DNA from: Dactylosporangium roseum
GTDB lineage: Bacteria > Actinomycetota > Actinomycetes > Mycobacteriales > Micromonosporaceae
NCBI RefSeq assembly: GCF_025264685.1
Contig: NZ_CP073721.1
Span: 3,525,001 to 3,589,000, forward strand
Direction: 5' to 3'
DNA: 64,000 nt
In this document: one piece after another, positions 1-7,803 of the stretch
Numbering within the stretch: the stretch's first letter is position 1
How the letters are laid out: each line of letters begins with the position of its first letter
Position numbers and translations under genes: made by a program
Notes under the pieces: generated by a model
What the model was told of the DNA's origin: nothing
What the model saw: only the letters and a program-made list of their open reading frames with translations
Database searches by the model: none

Positions 1-152
1 CCCGGATCCCGATCAACGAGGGCGACCTGACGACCGGCGGCATCATCGCCCTGGTCGTGGCCATCGTCGCAGCTCTGGTCGGCGCAATGCTCGGTGGCGT
101 GGCCGGCATGCGATTCCACCGCAACGTCGACAAGGCCGGTCTCGATCGTTGA
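1..152 (+). CDS. C-terminal end of a small membrane protein
   Basis: Only the last 49 codons are in the window, read from position 3 to the TGA at 150-152. They hold one glycine/alanine-rich hydrophobic segment of about 25 residues (GGIIALVVAIVAALVG and onward) followed by a short basic tail ending KAGLDR, so this is the C-terminal membrane anchor of a protein whose tail probably faces the cytoplasm. I do not recognise the family, and the part that would carry it lies upstream of the window. Confidence 0.6.
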   Translation, partial: RIPINEGDLTTGGIIALVVAIVAALVGAMLGGVAGMRFHRNVDKAGLDR

Positions 153-481
153 GGACGGGTTACCCGGCCGCTGGAGGGAACAACGCCGACCCGCGCCTAT
201 GGGGCGCGGGTCGCTCGGTGGCCGGTCCGGGTCCGTAACGGGGTGCCATGGGTACTGCCGTCCCGCTGGCTGATTTCCGGCCCGACAGGGCGAGGCGGGC
301 TGTGGTCTTGCAGACGCCGACGCGGGCGGAGTTGGCCTCTGCCTACCGACCGCCGAGAGCGCCGACCGCGGCACCGCGGAGGCATCGTTCTTCTGCTCAT
401 CATGGCCCAATCTTTCGATCGGCGGCCCGGGCGGGACTGTACAAATGACGGCGGACCTGCTGATCAAGGGAGAGACGCCAG
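153..481. other. Region with no convincing gene
   Basis: About 330 nt between the membrane protein and the transposase remnant. Reading frames are open on both strands only because the DNA is GC-rich; none shows a ribosome binding site, family motif or plausible composition. The end nearest 482 may be the left side of the damaged IS256-type element, but I could not find its terminal inverted repeat. Confidence 0.5.
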
Positions 482-1112
482 ATGACGACGGAGACCACCG
501 TCGAGCAGGAGCCGGCTGCCGTGTCGGCGTCGACGGCCACCGCGACGTCCTCGGCATCTGGGCCGGTGACGGTGGTGAAGGCGCCAAGCACTGCACGTCC
601 TCACCGAGCTCAAGAACCGCGGTGTGGCGGACGTGCTCATGCTCGTGTGACGGGTTGAAGGGCCTGCCGGACGCGGTCGCGACCGTGTGGCCGCGAACCA
701 TCGTGCAGACATGCGTGGTCCACCTCCTGCGCAACTCGTTCCGGTACGCGGCCCGGCAGGACTGGGACAAGATCGCCAAGGCGCTCAAGCCCGTCTACAC
801 CGCGGCGACCGAGGACGCCGCGACCGAGCGGTTCATGGAGTTCGCCGAGGCGTGGGGCAAGAAGTACCCGGCGATCGTGAAGCTGTGGTCGGACGCGTGG
901 GCTGAGTTCGTGCCGTTCCTGGCCTTCGACGTGGAGATCCGCAAGGTTACCTGCAGCACCAACGGGATCGAGAGCGTCAACGCGCGTATCCGCAAGGCGG
1001 TGCGGGCTCGTGGGCACTTCCCCAATGAGCAGGCCGCGCTCAGGTGCGTGTACATGGCGTTGATGAGTCTGGACCCCACCGGGGTCGGCCGCCGGCGATG
1101 GACCATGCGCTG
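482..1112 (+). pseudogene. IS256-family transposase, 5' part (interrupted by group II intron)
   Basis: Remnant of a mutator/IS256-type transposase. A plausible start at 482 follows GGGAGA with an 8-nt gap. From about 523 the family signature is visible: GVDGHRDVLGIWAGDGGEGAK, then LTELKNRGVADVLML and CDGLKGLPDAV (second catalytic Asp), then STNGIESVNARIRK (catalytic Glu). The first catalytic Asp region is absent, so a large internal deletion joins the N-terminus to the middle of the gene. Two further frameshifts lie near 590 and 650, the latter turning GTGTGTGAC into GTGTGAC. The reading stops at RRRWTMRW at 1112, where an antisense group II intron begins; the last 20 codons resume at 3289. 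It cannot encode an active enzyme. Confidence 0.85.
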
Positions 1113-1175
1113 GTTGAGTCGGCACGAGGCGCGGTGACGGCATTGCTGCCGTTCCGTTTCCTCGTGCCGCTCGCC

Positions 1176-1209
1176 GAACCCGCCGTGCGCCTTGCGACGC
1201 AACGGGCTC
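1176..1209 (-). ncRNA. Group II intron domain V
   Basis: A 34-nt hairpin, the canonical length of domain V, starting GAGCCCG and ending CGGGTTC with a GC-rich upper stem and a short TCGCAAG loop region. It lies 17 nt past the stop codon of the intron-encoded protein and just upstream of the domain VI hairpin, the order expected at an intron 3' end. Domain V is the catalytic core RNA of these ribozymes. Confidence 0.8.
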
Positions 1210-1225
1210 TCCACGGTCGCTGCCG

Positions 1226-2696
1226 TCAGGCGCGGTTCGCTTTGATCCACGGGCTGGGGATCCGAGTTCCGCGATACCGGTAACGGGAGACCCGCACCGA
1301 CGCGATGTTGAACAGCTCGATCCCGTCCGCCGACAACGGCAGCCATCGCCCATTAGGGAGGGTGAACCGTCGGCGGATGTCCTTCCACGTCCAGCGATGC
1401 AGTTTCATCAACCAGCGGAACACTCGCCAGTTGACGAAGTGTCGCAGTTGGTTGAGGGTGTGCTTGCACACCGCATGCCGGAAGTAGTTGGCCCAGCCTT
1501 GCTGGATCTGGTTGATCCGGGTCAGGATTCTGCCCGGGTCGGCTTGCGACAATCTGCTCGTCAAGGCACGGATCTTCGCTTTCACGGACCGGACCGGCCG
1601 GTCAGCGATGAATGTATAGACGTACCAGTGGTTCGTGCCCCGCTTGCGTTTCCACTGGATGCGGAAACCTAGGAAGTCGAACCCGTCGCTCATGTGCACG
1701 ATCCTCGTCTTGGCCGGCGACAGTCGCAGGCCAAGCGGAGCAAGCACACCGGCGATGTCTTCGCGCAGGTCCTCCACGTCGCTGCGCTGGCCATGCACGA
1801 GCACGACAAAATCATCCGCATAGCGCACGATCCGCCAAGTCGGCAGGCCCTTGCCCCGACGTGCGTGACGGCGATACAGAGTCCCCATCGTGCCGTCCGG
1901 CCGCCACGGCGCCATCACCTGCTCATCGAGCACGTGCAACGCGACGTTAGCCAGTAACGGCGATAGGATCCCGCCTTGCGGGGTGCCGATGTCGGAGTCC
2001 TCAACGTCGCCGTGCTCGGTGAGCACACCGGCCTTGAGGAACGCCTTCACCAGCGCCAGCACCCGCTTGTCCTTGACCCGAACGCGCACCCGATCCATCA
2101 GGGCCGCGTGATCGATCGAGTCGAAGCACGCCTCGATATCGGCGTCCAGCACCCCACTGATAGCCGCGGGAGCCGAACATGTGAATCTCGGCGATCGCGT
2201 CGTGCGCCCGCCGCATCGGCCGGAACCCATACGAGACCGGCAGAAAGTCAGCCTCGAAAATCGGTTCCAGCACCAGCTTCAACGCCGCCTGGACCACCCG
2301 GTCAGCGATCACGGGAATGCCCAGCTTGCGGACCTTCCCCGATTCACCCGGCTTCGGGATCGCCCGTTCCCGCACCGGCAACGGCCAGAACGAACCGTCC
2401 TTCACCCGAGCCCGCAGGTCGTCCAGGAACCCCGGCACCCCAAGGTGTTCCTCCACCAACGCGACGGTCAACGCGTCCACGCCCGGCGTGTTCGCACCCC
2501 GGTTCCCGGCAACCCGGTCGAACGCCACCAACAGCGTCGCCGGGTCATACACGAAGTTGAACAGATCGTCGAACCTGCGGCCAGGATCGGCCGCCGCCCA
2601 ACGGTGAAGCTTGGCCTGCATCTCCGATACCCGCCGGAACGGGCCAATGGCCGGTTCCGGCGGAGCGTCACCATTCGATGGCGCGTCTTCCGGCAT
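1226..2696 (-). pseudogene. ltrA: Group II intron reverse transcriptase/maturase, frameshifted
   Basis: Intron-encoded protein of about 490 residues if read through. The start at 2696 follows GGGGAGG with an 8-nt gap. N-terminal RT blocks include VDALTV, RAIPKPGESGKVRKLGIP and YGFRPMRRAHDA. After the break come DADIEACFDSIDH, GTPQGGILSPLLANV and the catalytic RYADDFVVLV, then the maturase X domain (GWANYFRHA, FRWLMKLHRWTW). No CxxC/HNH endonuclease follows, so it is an endonuclease-minus type that would rely on replication-fork or ssDNA priming. The only lesion is one extra G in GGGG at 2152-2155 (CAGTGGGGTGCTGGAC where CAGTGGGTGCTGGAC is expected). That is either a recent mutation or a homopolymer read error. 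Confidence 0.9.
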
Positions 2697-3287
2697 TGCA
2701 GCATCCTCCCCACTCGCAACCGCTGCCGCCCTTCCCCATGTGACCGGCTTTCCCGGCCTCGGAGTACTACGACGGCTCCGCCCCGCTCCGGCCCGATCGG
2801 TCGACGGTGGACCCAACCCAACCGTCCACTCAGGACGAGCAGCGGCGGGTGAAGACCGGAACGGTTCCCGTGTTCACTGCTGTTCGCTCGACGAAGGAGG
2901 AGCCCGACTCTGCCCCAGCAGCCTCGCCGTGAGTACGCCGCAGACCTTCCTCACGGCCTCCCAGTCACCGGCTTCACGGCTTCCGGGAGTTCCCCGCCGA
3001 CGTCACCGCCCACGGGTGCGCACTGCTCCCGACCCGCATCCACCAGGTTCGAGTCGGTATAGCGTTGAGGGGCTTTACACCGCCGGTTCCTCGCGTACTC
3101 CTCTCCATCCCGCTCACCAGACCCACGCCATCTGATGGTGCTGACGCGCCCTGGCTTTGTCGGGGCTGCTCCCACCCTCCCCGGCACCTCCCGGATCAGG
3201 CTGCCCCCAGCTCCTGCCGAGCCGCTGCGACGACCCGACGGTGGTGGCCTCTCACCTCCACTCGAACAACAGCGCCTCACGGCGCAC

Positions 3288-3351
3288 GAAGGCACCGCTC
3301 AACACCTTCCAGATCGCGTTCGAGGGCCGGCTGACCCCGACCAACCACTGA
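3288..3351 (+). pseudogene. IS256-family transposase, 3' end fragment
   Basis: The final codons of the transposase whose 5' part ends at 1112. From 3289 the frame reads KAPLNTFQIAFEGRLTPTNH and a TGA, the usual C-terminus of actinobacterial IS256 enzymes. The single G at 3288 completes the TGG codon begun at 1111-1112, proving that the intervening 2,175 nt is a precise insertion. Confidence 0.85.
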
Positions 3352-3427
3352 CCAATTCAACGAACGGCCAACGAGTCTTTGCGCAGTTCATGGCGGGGAA
3401 TCCAGGCAACGATCACAATCTCGCGCA

Positions 3428-3580
3428 ATGGGGGAGTCGACGTCCAACGACGCGATCGTGCTACTCAAGGACGACCATAGGGGTGTCGAGCGGCTGTTCG
3501 AGGGCGTTCCAGGCCGCGGATGACGGGACGGCCGCCCGCAGGCACAGATCGTGACGCAGATCCTCGAGGCGCTGACCGAT
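3428..3580 (+). pseudogene. Hemerythrin HHE-domain protein fragment
   Basis: An ATG at 3428 opens MGESTSNDAIVLLKDDH, followed by GVERLFE, the first helix of a hemerythrin HHE domain (the His in KDDH would be an iron ligand). The frame ends at TGA 3521-3523 after 31 codons. A little downstream, another frame reads AQIVTQILEALT, the expected second helix, so a frameshift and a deletion have destroyed the gene. The family binds di-iron and is often found among redox and stress genes, matching the neighbouring DoxX remnant. Confidence 0.6.
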
Positions 3581-3917
3581 GCCGCCGGCCCGACGTTACC
3601 GCTGGAATCCCGCCGTGCGTCTCGGGTCAAGGGCGCGTACGGTGAGCGTGTCGCCTGGGACCCCGGTGACTGACAGACTCGGCGCAGGTGTCGATCTGTC
3701 CGTGAGTTCGGGACGTCATGATCCGGGTTTGAACCGCCTTCGTGGCGCATGACCGGTCGTGCACATCGCCGCCGGACGGATCGGGTGCGTCATGGCACGA
3801 GTGATCGCGACGCGGCGCGGCGTTCGCCGGTGCCGTGCGTCTGGCGAGGCAACACTTCGCGAGCCATCGCATCGCGGAGACCCTGCTCCATGAACACCGA
3901 TAAGGAATGTGAGTGCG

Positions 3918-4460
3918 ATGGTCGACATCGCCGACACCCACAGCACCGCAGATCGCGGCCTGCCCGGCACCACCACCAACCCGCAGGTGCCCGACGGGAA
4001 TCTGGAGCGAGACGTGACCGGATACCGGCGCACGGACCCCGACGGTGTCGCCTGGGCTACCGACGCTGGTGATCGTCGGACGTCCGTATCGGCGCCGGCG
4101 GCCCGGCGTTCGGCGACCGGCACCCGGTATCTCCTGGCCGCGATCCGGCTGGCGCTCGGCCGGATCTTCCTGCGGGCGTTCCTGGACAAGACATTCGGGC
4201 TCGGTCACGACACCGCCGTGGCAACGTCGGGGCTCAACGGCGGCGCCCCACCAAGGGATTTCCCGGCTCCGCGGCGAAGGGCGCCGTTCGCCGGGTTCTA
4301 CCACGCGATTGCCGGGGCGGGTGTCACCGACGGGCTGTTCATGGCCGCGCTCCCCTCCAGGCCGACGGTGCGGGCGTATCGGCGAGGGTGGGTGGAGGAC
4401 CACCCGGGGTCAGGGGCGCGACGGCGCAACGATACGCGGCGTCGGGCGGCGGCGAGATGA
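3918..4460 (+). pseudogene. DoxX-family membrane protein, degraded second copy
   Basis: Paralogue of the intact DoxX gene at 33626-34297. Both share the leader AAGGAATGTGAG before the start, the MV(D/N)IA opening, the GYR and GDRR segments, then RYLLAAIRLALGRIFLRAFLDK (a DoxX first membrane helix) and FYHAIAG. Similarity stops near 4350 after GLFMAAL, where the reading changes to low-complexity Arg-rich sequence, and the last membrane helices are missing. The first helix also carries Arg residues where the intact copy has Trp. Non-functional copy of a membrane protein related to the thiosulfate:quinone oxidoreductase large subunit. Confidence 0.75.
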
Positions 4461-4529
4461 ACGCTGGGGTTGCGGCCTGCGTCGCGGCGGGGCGTGCGGT
4501 ACGTGGGCGTAGCGTGCAACTGCCATCCG

Positions 4530-4625
4530 TTGAGGAGTCAGTCGCGTTCGATCCGGTCTCTCGTCTTGTGCTGCCCGCCCGTCGCGGCCGCACGAACCGT
4601 TGGGGTATCGGAGGCGGCGTTCATG
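4530..4625 (+). promoter_or_regulatory. Conserved leader upstream of GAF-ANTAR genes, copy 1
   Basis: Two blocks, GGAGTCAGTCGCGTTCGATC and CGTCGCGGCCGC plus GAACCGTTGG, recur at the same spacing in front of the other GAF-ANTAR pair (minus strand, 18555-18640), while the DNA between them differs. Read as codons the blocks give ESVAFDP and RRGRxNRW in both places, with a synonymous change in the first block, so this could be a short conserved peptide or N-terminal extension, not only a regulatory element. Confidence 0.4.
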
Positions 4626-4645
4626 AGCGTTTCGTCGGTGCTCGG

Positions 4646-4813
4646 ATGTCCGGATCAGGCAGCGTGGTGAGCACCGGCCACAGGCTGCGGCTGTGGAGCC
4701 TCGTCCCGGCGTATCCGGAAGGTGAACCCGTTACGGTCGAACATGTTTGCAACGCGGCGATGGCCGCGACGGCGACGGATGCCGTCGCCGCTGCGCTCGC
4801 GGCTGGTGTTTGA
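4646..4813 (+). pseudogene. GAF-ANTAR protein, N-terminal stub
   Basis: A 55-codon stub: MSGSGSVV, then HRLRLWSLVPA, GEPVTVEHVCNAAMAATATD and a stop at 4811-4813. It matches the start of the intact GAF-ANTAR protein at 17765-18556 (RRVRLWHL, GPVTVGHVCAAAMIATGTD). The GAF core and ANTAR tail are missing. It sits directly in front of the intact gene at 4815, as its full-length counterpart precedes the 16928-17653 gene, so this locus is a duplicated two-gene unit whose first gene has collapsed. Confidence 0.7.
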
Positions 4814-4814
4814 G

Positions 4815-5543
4815 ATGGCTGAGACCACGCTTGCCGATGTGCTCGTCGAGATGGCGGACACGCTCGTCGATGAGTTCGACGTGATCGATTTCCTGCACGC
4901 GCTGACCGAACGGTGCGTGCAACTGCTCGGCGTCTCGGCCGCCGGGATCCTGCTCACCGACCAGCCGGAAACCCTGCAACTCGTGGCGGCGTCCTCAGAG
5001 CGGACCCGGCTGCTGGAGCTGTTCCAGCTGCAGACCGACCAAGGACCCTGCGTCGACTGCTTCAACACCGGAATGCCGATCTCGGTCCCGGATATCCGCT
5101 CCGCCGGCCGCTGGCCCCGGTTCACCGCCGCGGCCGCCGAGGTCGGTTTCGTCTCCGTCCACGCCCTGCCGATGCGCCTGCGCACCCAGGTCATCGGGGC
5201 CTTGAACCTCTTCGGCGTCCAACCGGGGCCGCTGGACGACGCGAGGCTGCGCGCCGGCAAGGCCCTCGCCGACGTCGCCACGATCGGCCTGCTGCAACAG
5301 CGCGCCATCCGCCACCGCGACATCCTCACCGACCAGCTACAGACCGCGCTGAACAGCCGGATCCTCATCGAGCAGGCCAAGGGCGTCCTCGCCGAACGCC
5401 TCCACGTCGACCTTGACCAGGCATTCGCCCTGCTCCGCCGTTCCGCGCGCGACCGCAACGGCCGCCTCGCCGAACTCGCGCAAGCCATCGTCGCCGGCAC
5501 CGAAACCATCCCGGACACTCCAGTCGTAGCGCCCGCACACTGA
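4815..5543 (+). CDS. GAF and ANTAR domain protein
   Basis: 242 residues. An N-terminal GAF sensory domain (about residues 20-150, with AAGILLTDQ, LLELFQLQTDQGPCVDCF, VIGALNLFGV) is joined to a C-terminal ANTAR RNA-binding domain (about 175-230, with LNSRILIEQAKGVLAERLHVDLDQAFALLRRSAR). ANTAR domains bind paired-hairpin RNAs and act as antiterminators; GAF domains bind small ligands or sense redox state. The ATG at 4815 overlaps the stop of the upstream stub (TGAGATG), and no strong ribosome binding site is visible, so it may once have been translationally coupled. A near-identical paralogue lies at 16928-17653. The output genes are unknown. Confidence 0.88.
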   Translation: MAETTLADVLVEMADTLVDEFDVIDFLHALTERCVQLLGVSAAGILLTDQPETLQLVAASSERTRLLELFQLQTDQGPCVDCFNTGMPISVPDIRSAGRWPRFTAAAAEVGFVSVHALPMRLRTQVIGALNLFGVQPGPLDDARLRAGKALADVATIGLLQQRAIRHRDILTDQLQTALNSRILIEQAKGVLAERLHVDLDQAFALLRRSARDRNGRLAELAQAIVAGTETIPDTPVVAPAH

Positions 5544-5672
5544 CCATTGGGCAGCTCGGGATCGAGTGGGGACCGAGTGGCGAGGCATCGTGAGTAGCGC
5601 GGACGGTCGAGGTCGATTTCGGTCACTGGCGCCGCGTTGACGGACCCCGAGGCCCGCGGTGTCGGCGGCGGG

Positions 5673-6115
5673 TCAACAACCATGACTGTCGTGCGCGATG
5701 GCCGGAGGCCGGACCACGTCGTCTTCGGTGACGTTGATCGTGACGTGGGTGCAGGCCGATAGTGGTCGCGGAGTTCGTCGATGACGCGGCGCTGCACCTC
5801 CCGGGCGATGCCGTTGACGGGTTCGCCGTAGGTGACAGCGAGGGCGAGTTCGATGGCGGCGGTCTGTCCGAGGACGCCGACGGCCGTGCGGGGATATCTG
5901 TGATGCCGTGGGGCGGTGTCGGCCAGGGTCGCCAGTGGCTCGTAGGTGCTGCGACCGAAGGCGATGCGTACCCCCTGGTCCGCGCATGGCGGCGTCACGG
6001 ACCAGGACCGCCACGGCGCGGGCGGCCACCCGGATGCTGCCGGCGCCGGTCGGCTTAGGGTGTACAAGACGTCGTGGAGCAACTGGGCGAGGCGGCGCAT
6101 GATGGTGGCGGTCAT
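5673..6115 (-). pseudogene. Asp23/Gls24-family envelope stress protein, frameshifted
   Basis: Pieces in three frames on the minus strand reconstruct one short protein: MTATIMRRLAQLLHD, then VAARAVAVLVRDA, then TAVGVLGQTAAIELALAV and VNGIAREVQRRVIDEL, and finally THVTINVTEDDVV near the C-terminus. The last segments match the Asp23/Gls24 fold. At least three frame changes (near 6045, 5985 and 5763) are needed, so decay rather than one read error is likely. The family is a membrane-associated alkaline/envelope stress protein, in keeping with the other stress-gene remnants here. Confidence 0.6.
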
Positions 6116-6516
6116 GGCCGGCGGCGCGGTGATTGGGATGGGGCGAAGGCGAGGATCGCGGTCCACAGCTCGGTCTACTGGGCGCGCGACGACAGCGCGG
6201 TCCGGCTCGGTGCCGGCCCTGCCTGCACCGGAGACAGCGAAACGGCTGCGGGCATGCATGTGTCCCGCGGCCGTTGACAACAGGGACAAGCCATCACCAG
6301 GGGTTCACGCATCTCCACCACAGCGACTTACCCGGACGATCGCTGTCACGGCCTCGGACGTCTGTGACAGCGGCCCAGTGCTCATGCAGTCGCTTCCGCC
6401 GGGGCGACCGCCCACTCGTCGACGTTCGACGCGCGTACCCGTGGCGATCGCCCAGGCCGCGGGATAGCCTCGGCGACCTGCGGCTCCCCGCCGTGAGCGA
6501 CAACGTCTGACCCCGG
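6116..6516. other. Region with no convincing gene
   Basis: Four hundred nt between the Asp23 remnant and the substrate-binding protein gene, both reading leftward. I see no family motif, ribosome binding site or strong hairpin. It lies downstream of the sugar-uptake operon and upstream of the Asp23 remnant start. Confidence 0.5.
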
Positions 6517-7803
6517 TCAGCGTGGCGGAATCTTGTCCTTTGTGACCGCGTTTTCGAGATCCCGGGCGAAGGTGTCCGGATCGCGGGTACGCACGTAGGT
6601 CGACACGGCGTCGTAGAAGCCCTCCTGGAACTCCGGGCTCATGGCCTCGCCGTGGGCGATCGAAAGCAGCACCGACGAGCCCCAGAGGCTCTTCGAGGCG
6701 TCCCGCTGGTAGGCGGACAGGGACGAGATATCGACGTTCCGGAGCACCGGTACCGACCCCTTCGCCTTGCTGAACGGAATCTGGGTCGCTGGCTTGCTGA
6801 TGTCGCTGAGGAAGGCGAGGGCGTTCTTGGCGTTCTTGGCCCTGGTCGCGGCCACGAAGACGTCGACAACCGCGAGGAAGCTGTCGCCGGTGCCGGGAAA
6901 CGCCACAGCTCCGAACTCCTTGCCCTCCTGTGCGCCATAGGCGACCAGCTCGCCGTACGCCGAGTCGTTCAGGGACTCGAAGGCGCAACCACCGGTGGCG
7001 AGCTTCTTTGTCGCTGCGTCCCAGGTCAACGTGCCGGCCTCGGGATCGGCGTAGGCGAGGATGTCGTCGAAGGTCCGCAGCGCCGTCCGCACCTGCGCAC
7101 TGCGCCAATTGAGGCGGTCGCCGGCCATGTCCTGCCAGCCCTTCACCCCGATGGTGCTGAGTAGCACGTTCTCGAACAGCTCGATGGTGGTGAACGGGTC
7201 CTTGCCACCGAGACACAGAGGGGTGGCTCCGGACGCCTTGACCTTTTGCAGGCCGTCCAGGAAGGCGGCGAGGGAGTAGTTGCTGGAGGGCAGCGTGACG
7301 CCGGCTCGGTTGAGTAGCCCGGTGTTGAACCACAGCATGTTGCTGCGATGGGCACCCGTCGGCACCCCGTACGGCTTGCCGTCGTGCATGAGCGAACGCA
7401 GGATGGTCGGCTGCATCGTCGCGTGCAGGTCAGCATCGGTGAAGATCGACGCGACGTCGCGGATGACGCCGCGATCGGCGTAGCCTTGCACGGACTTGCC
7501 CGCGAAGGTCTGCCAGACGTCGGGTGGCCTGCCACTCTGTAGCCGCTTGGCCAGCGCCACGACCGCCTGTGACCCGGCGCCGCCTGCGACCGCGGCGTTG
7601 ACGACGTCGACATTCGGATTCGTCTGGTGCATGGCGGAGAAGAGCACGTTCAGCGCGGCGGCCTCCGACCCAGACGTCCACCACGACACGACCTCGAGCT
7701 GCTTGGTCTCCGTCGTGGCGCTCGTCGGCTTCTGCGCGCCGCAGCCGACCACGGCGAGCGCCATGGCCGCGACTGCCGCGGCCGCGCGGCCCCAGCGGCT
7801 CAT
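6517..7803 (-). CDS. Sugar-type ABC substrate-binding lipoprotein
   Basis: 428 residues with a lipoprotein signal: Arg-containing start, hydrophobic core and lipobox AVVGC with the lipidated Cys at residue 21. The mature part has the features of family 1 solute-binding proteins for sugars (LEVVSWWTSGSEAAALN, PDVWQTFAGKSVQGY, NMLWFNTGLL, GKDPFTTIELFENVLL). It would sit on the outer face of the membrane and capture a sugar. The ATG overlaps the stop of the upstream fucP-type gene (ATGA at 7803-7800), so the two are translationally coupled. No ABC permease or ATPase gene is nearby; the only transporter partner is the H+ symporter. That pairing is unusual. Confidence 0.87.
   Translation of the reverse strand: MSRWGRAAAAVAAMALAVVGCGAQKPTSATTETKQLEVVSWWTSGSEAAALNVLFSAMHQTNPNVDVVNAAVAGGAGSQAVVALAKRLQSGRPPDVWQTFAGKSVQGYADRGVIRDVASIFTDADLHATMQPTILRSLMHDGKPYGVPTGAHRSNMLWFNTGLLNRAGVTLPSSNYSLAAFLDGLQKVKASGATPLCLGGKDPFTTIELFENVLLSTIGVKGWQDMAGDRLNWRSAQVRTALRTFDDILAYADPEAGTLTWDAATKKLATGGCAFESLNDSAYGELVAYGAQEGKEFGAVAFPGTGDSFLAVVDVFVAATRAKNAKNALAFLSDISKPATQIPFSKAKGSVPVLRNVDISSLSAYQRDASKSLWGSSVLLSIAHGEAMSPEFQEGFYDAVSTYVRTRDPDTFARDLENAVTKDKIPPR

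Larger units (their letters stand above)
1113..3287 (-). mobile_element. Group II intron inserted antisense in an IS256 transposase gene
   Basis: A 2,175-nt group II intron on the minus strand. Its 5' end at 3287 reads GTGCGCC, matching the GUGYG consensus, and its 3' end at 1113 reads CTCAAC, matching the terminal AY rule. The boundaries are fixed independently: removing 1113-3287 rejoins the transposase codons as CGC TGG AAG GCA, restoring RRRWTMRWKAPLNTF in frame. It carries a reverse transcriptase/maturase gene (1226-2696), a 34-nt domain V (1176-1209), and a domain VI-like hairpin with CGGCACGAGG pairing CCTCGTGCCG. About 590 nt lie between the 5' end and the protein start, the usual place for domains I-III. 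The host gene runs on the other strand, so the intron would not be spliced from that gene's mRNA. Confidence 0.88.

Noticed and set aside
4655..6289. A 544-codon open frame on the minus strand
   Set aside because: Antisense to the GAF-ANTAR gene; only a piece near 5760-5900 is meaningful, as part of the Asp23 remnant.
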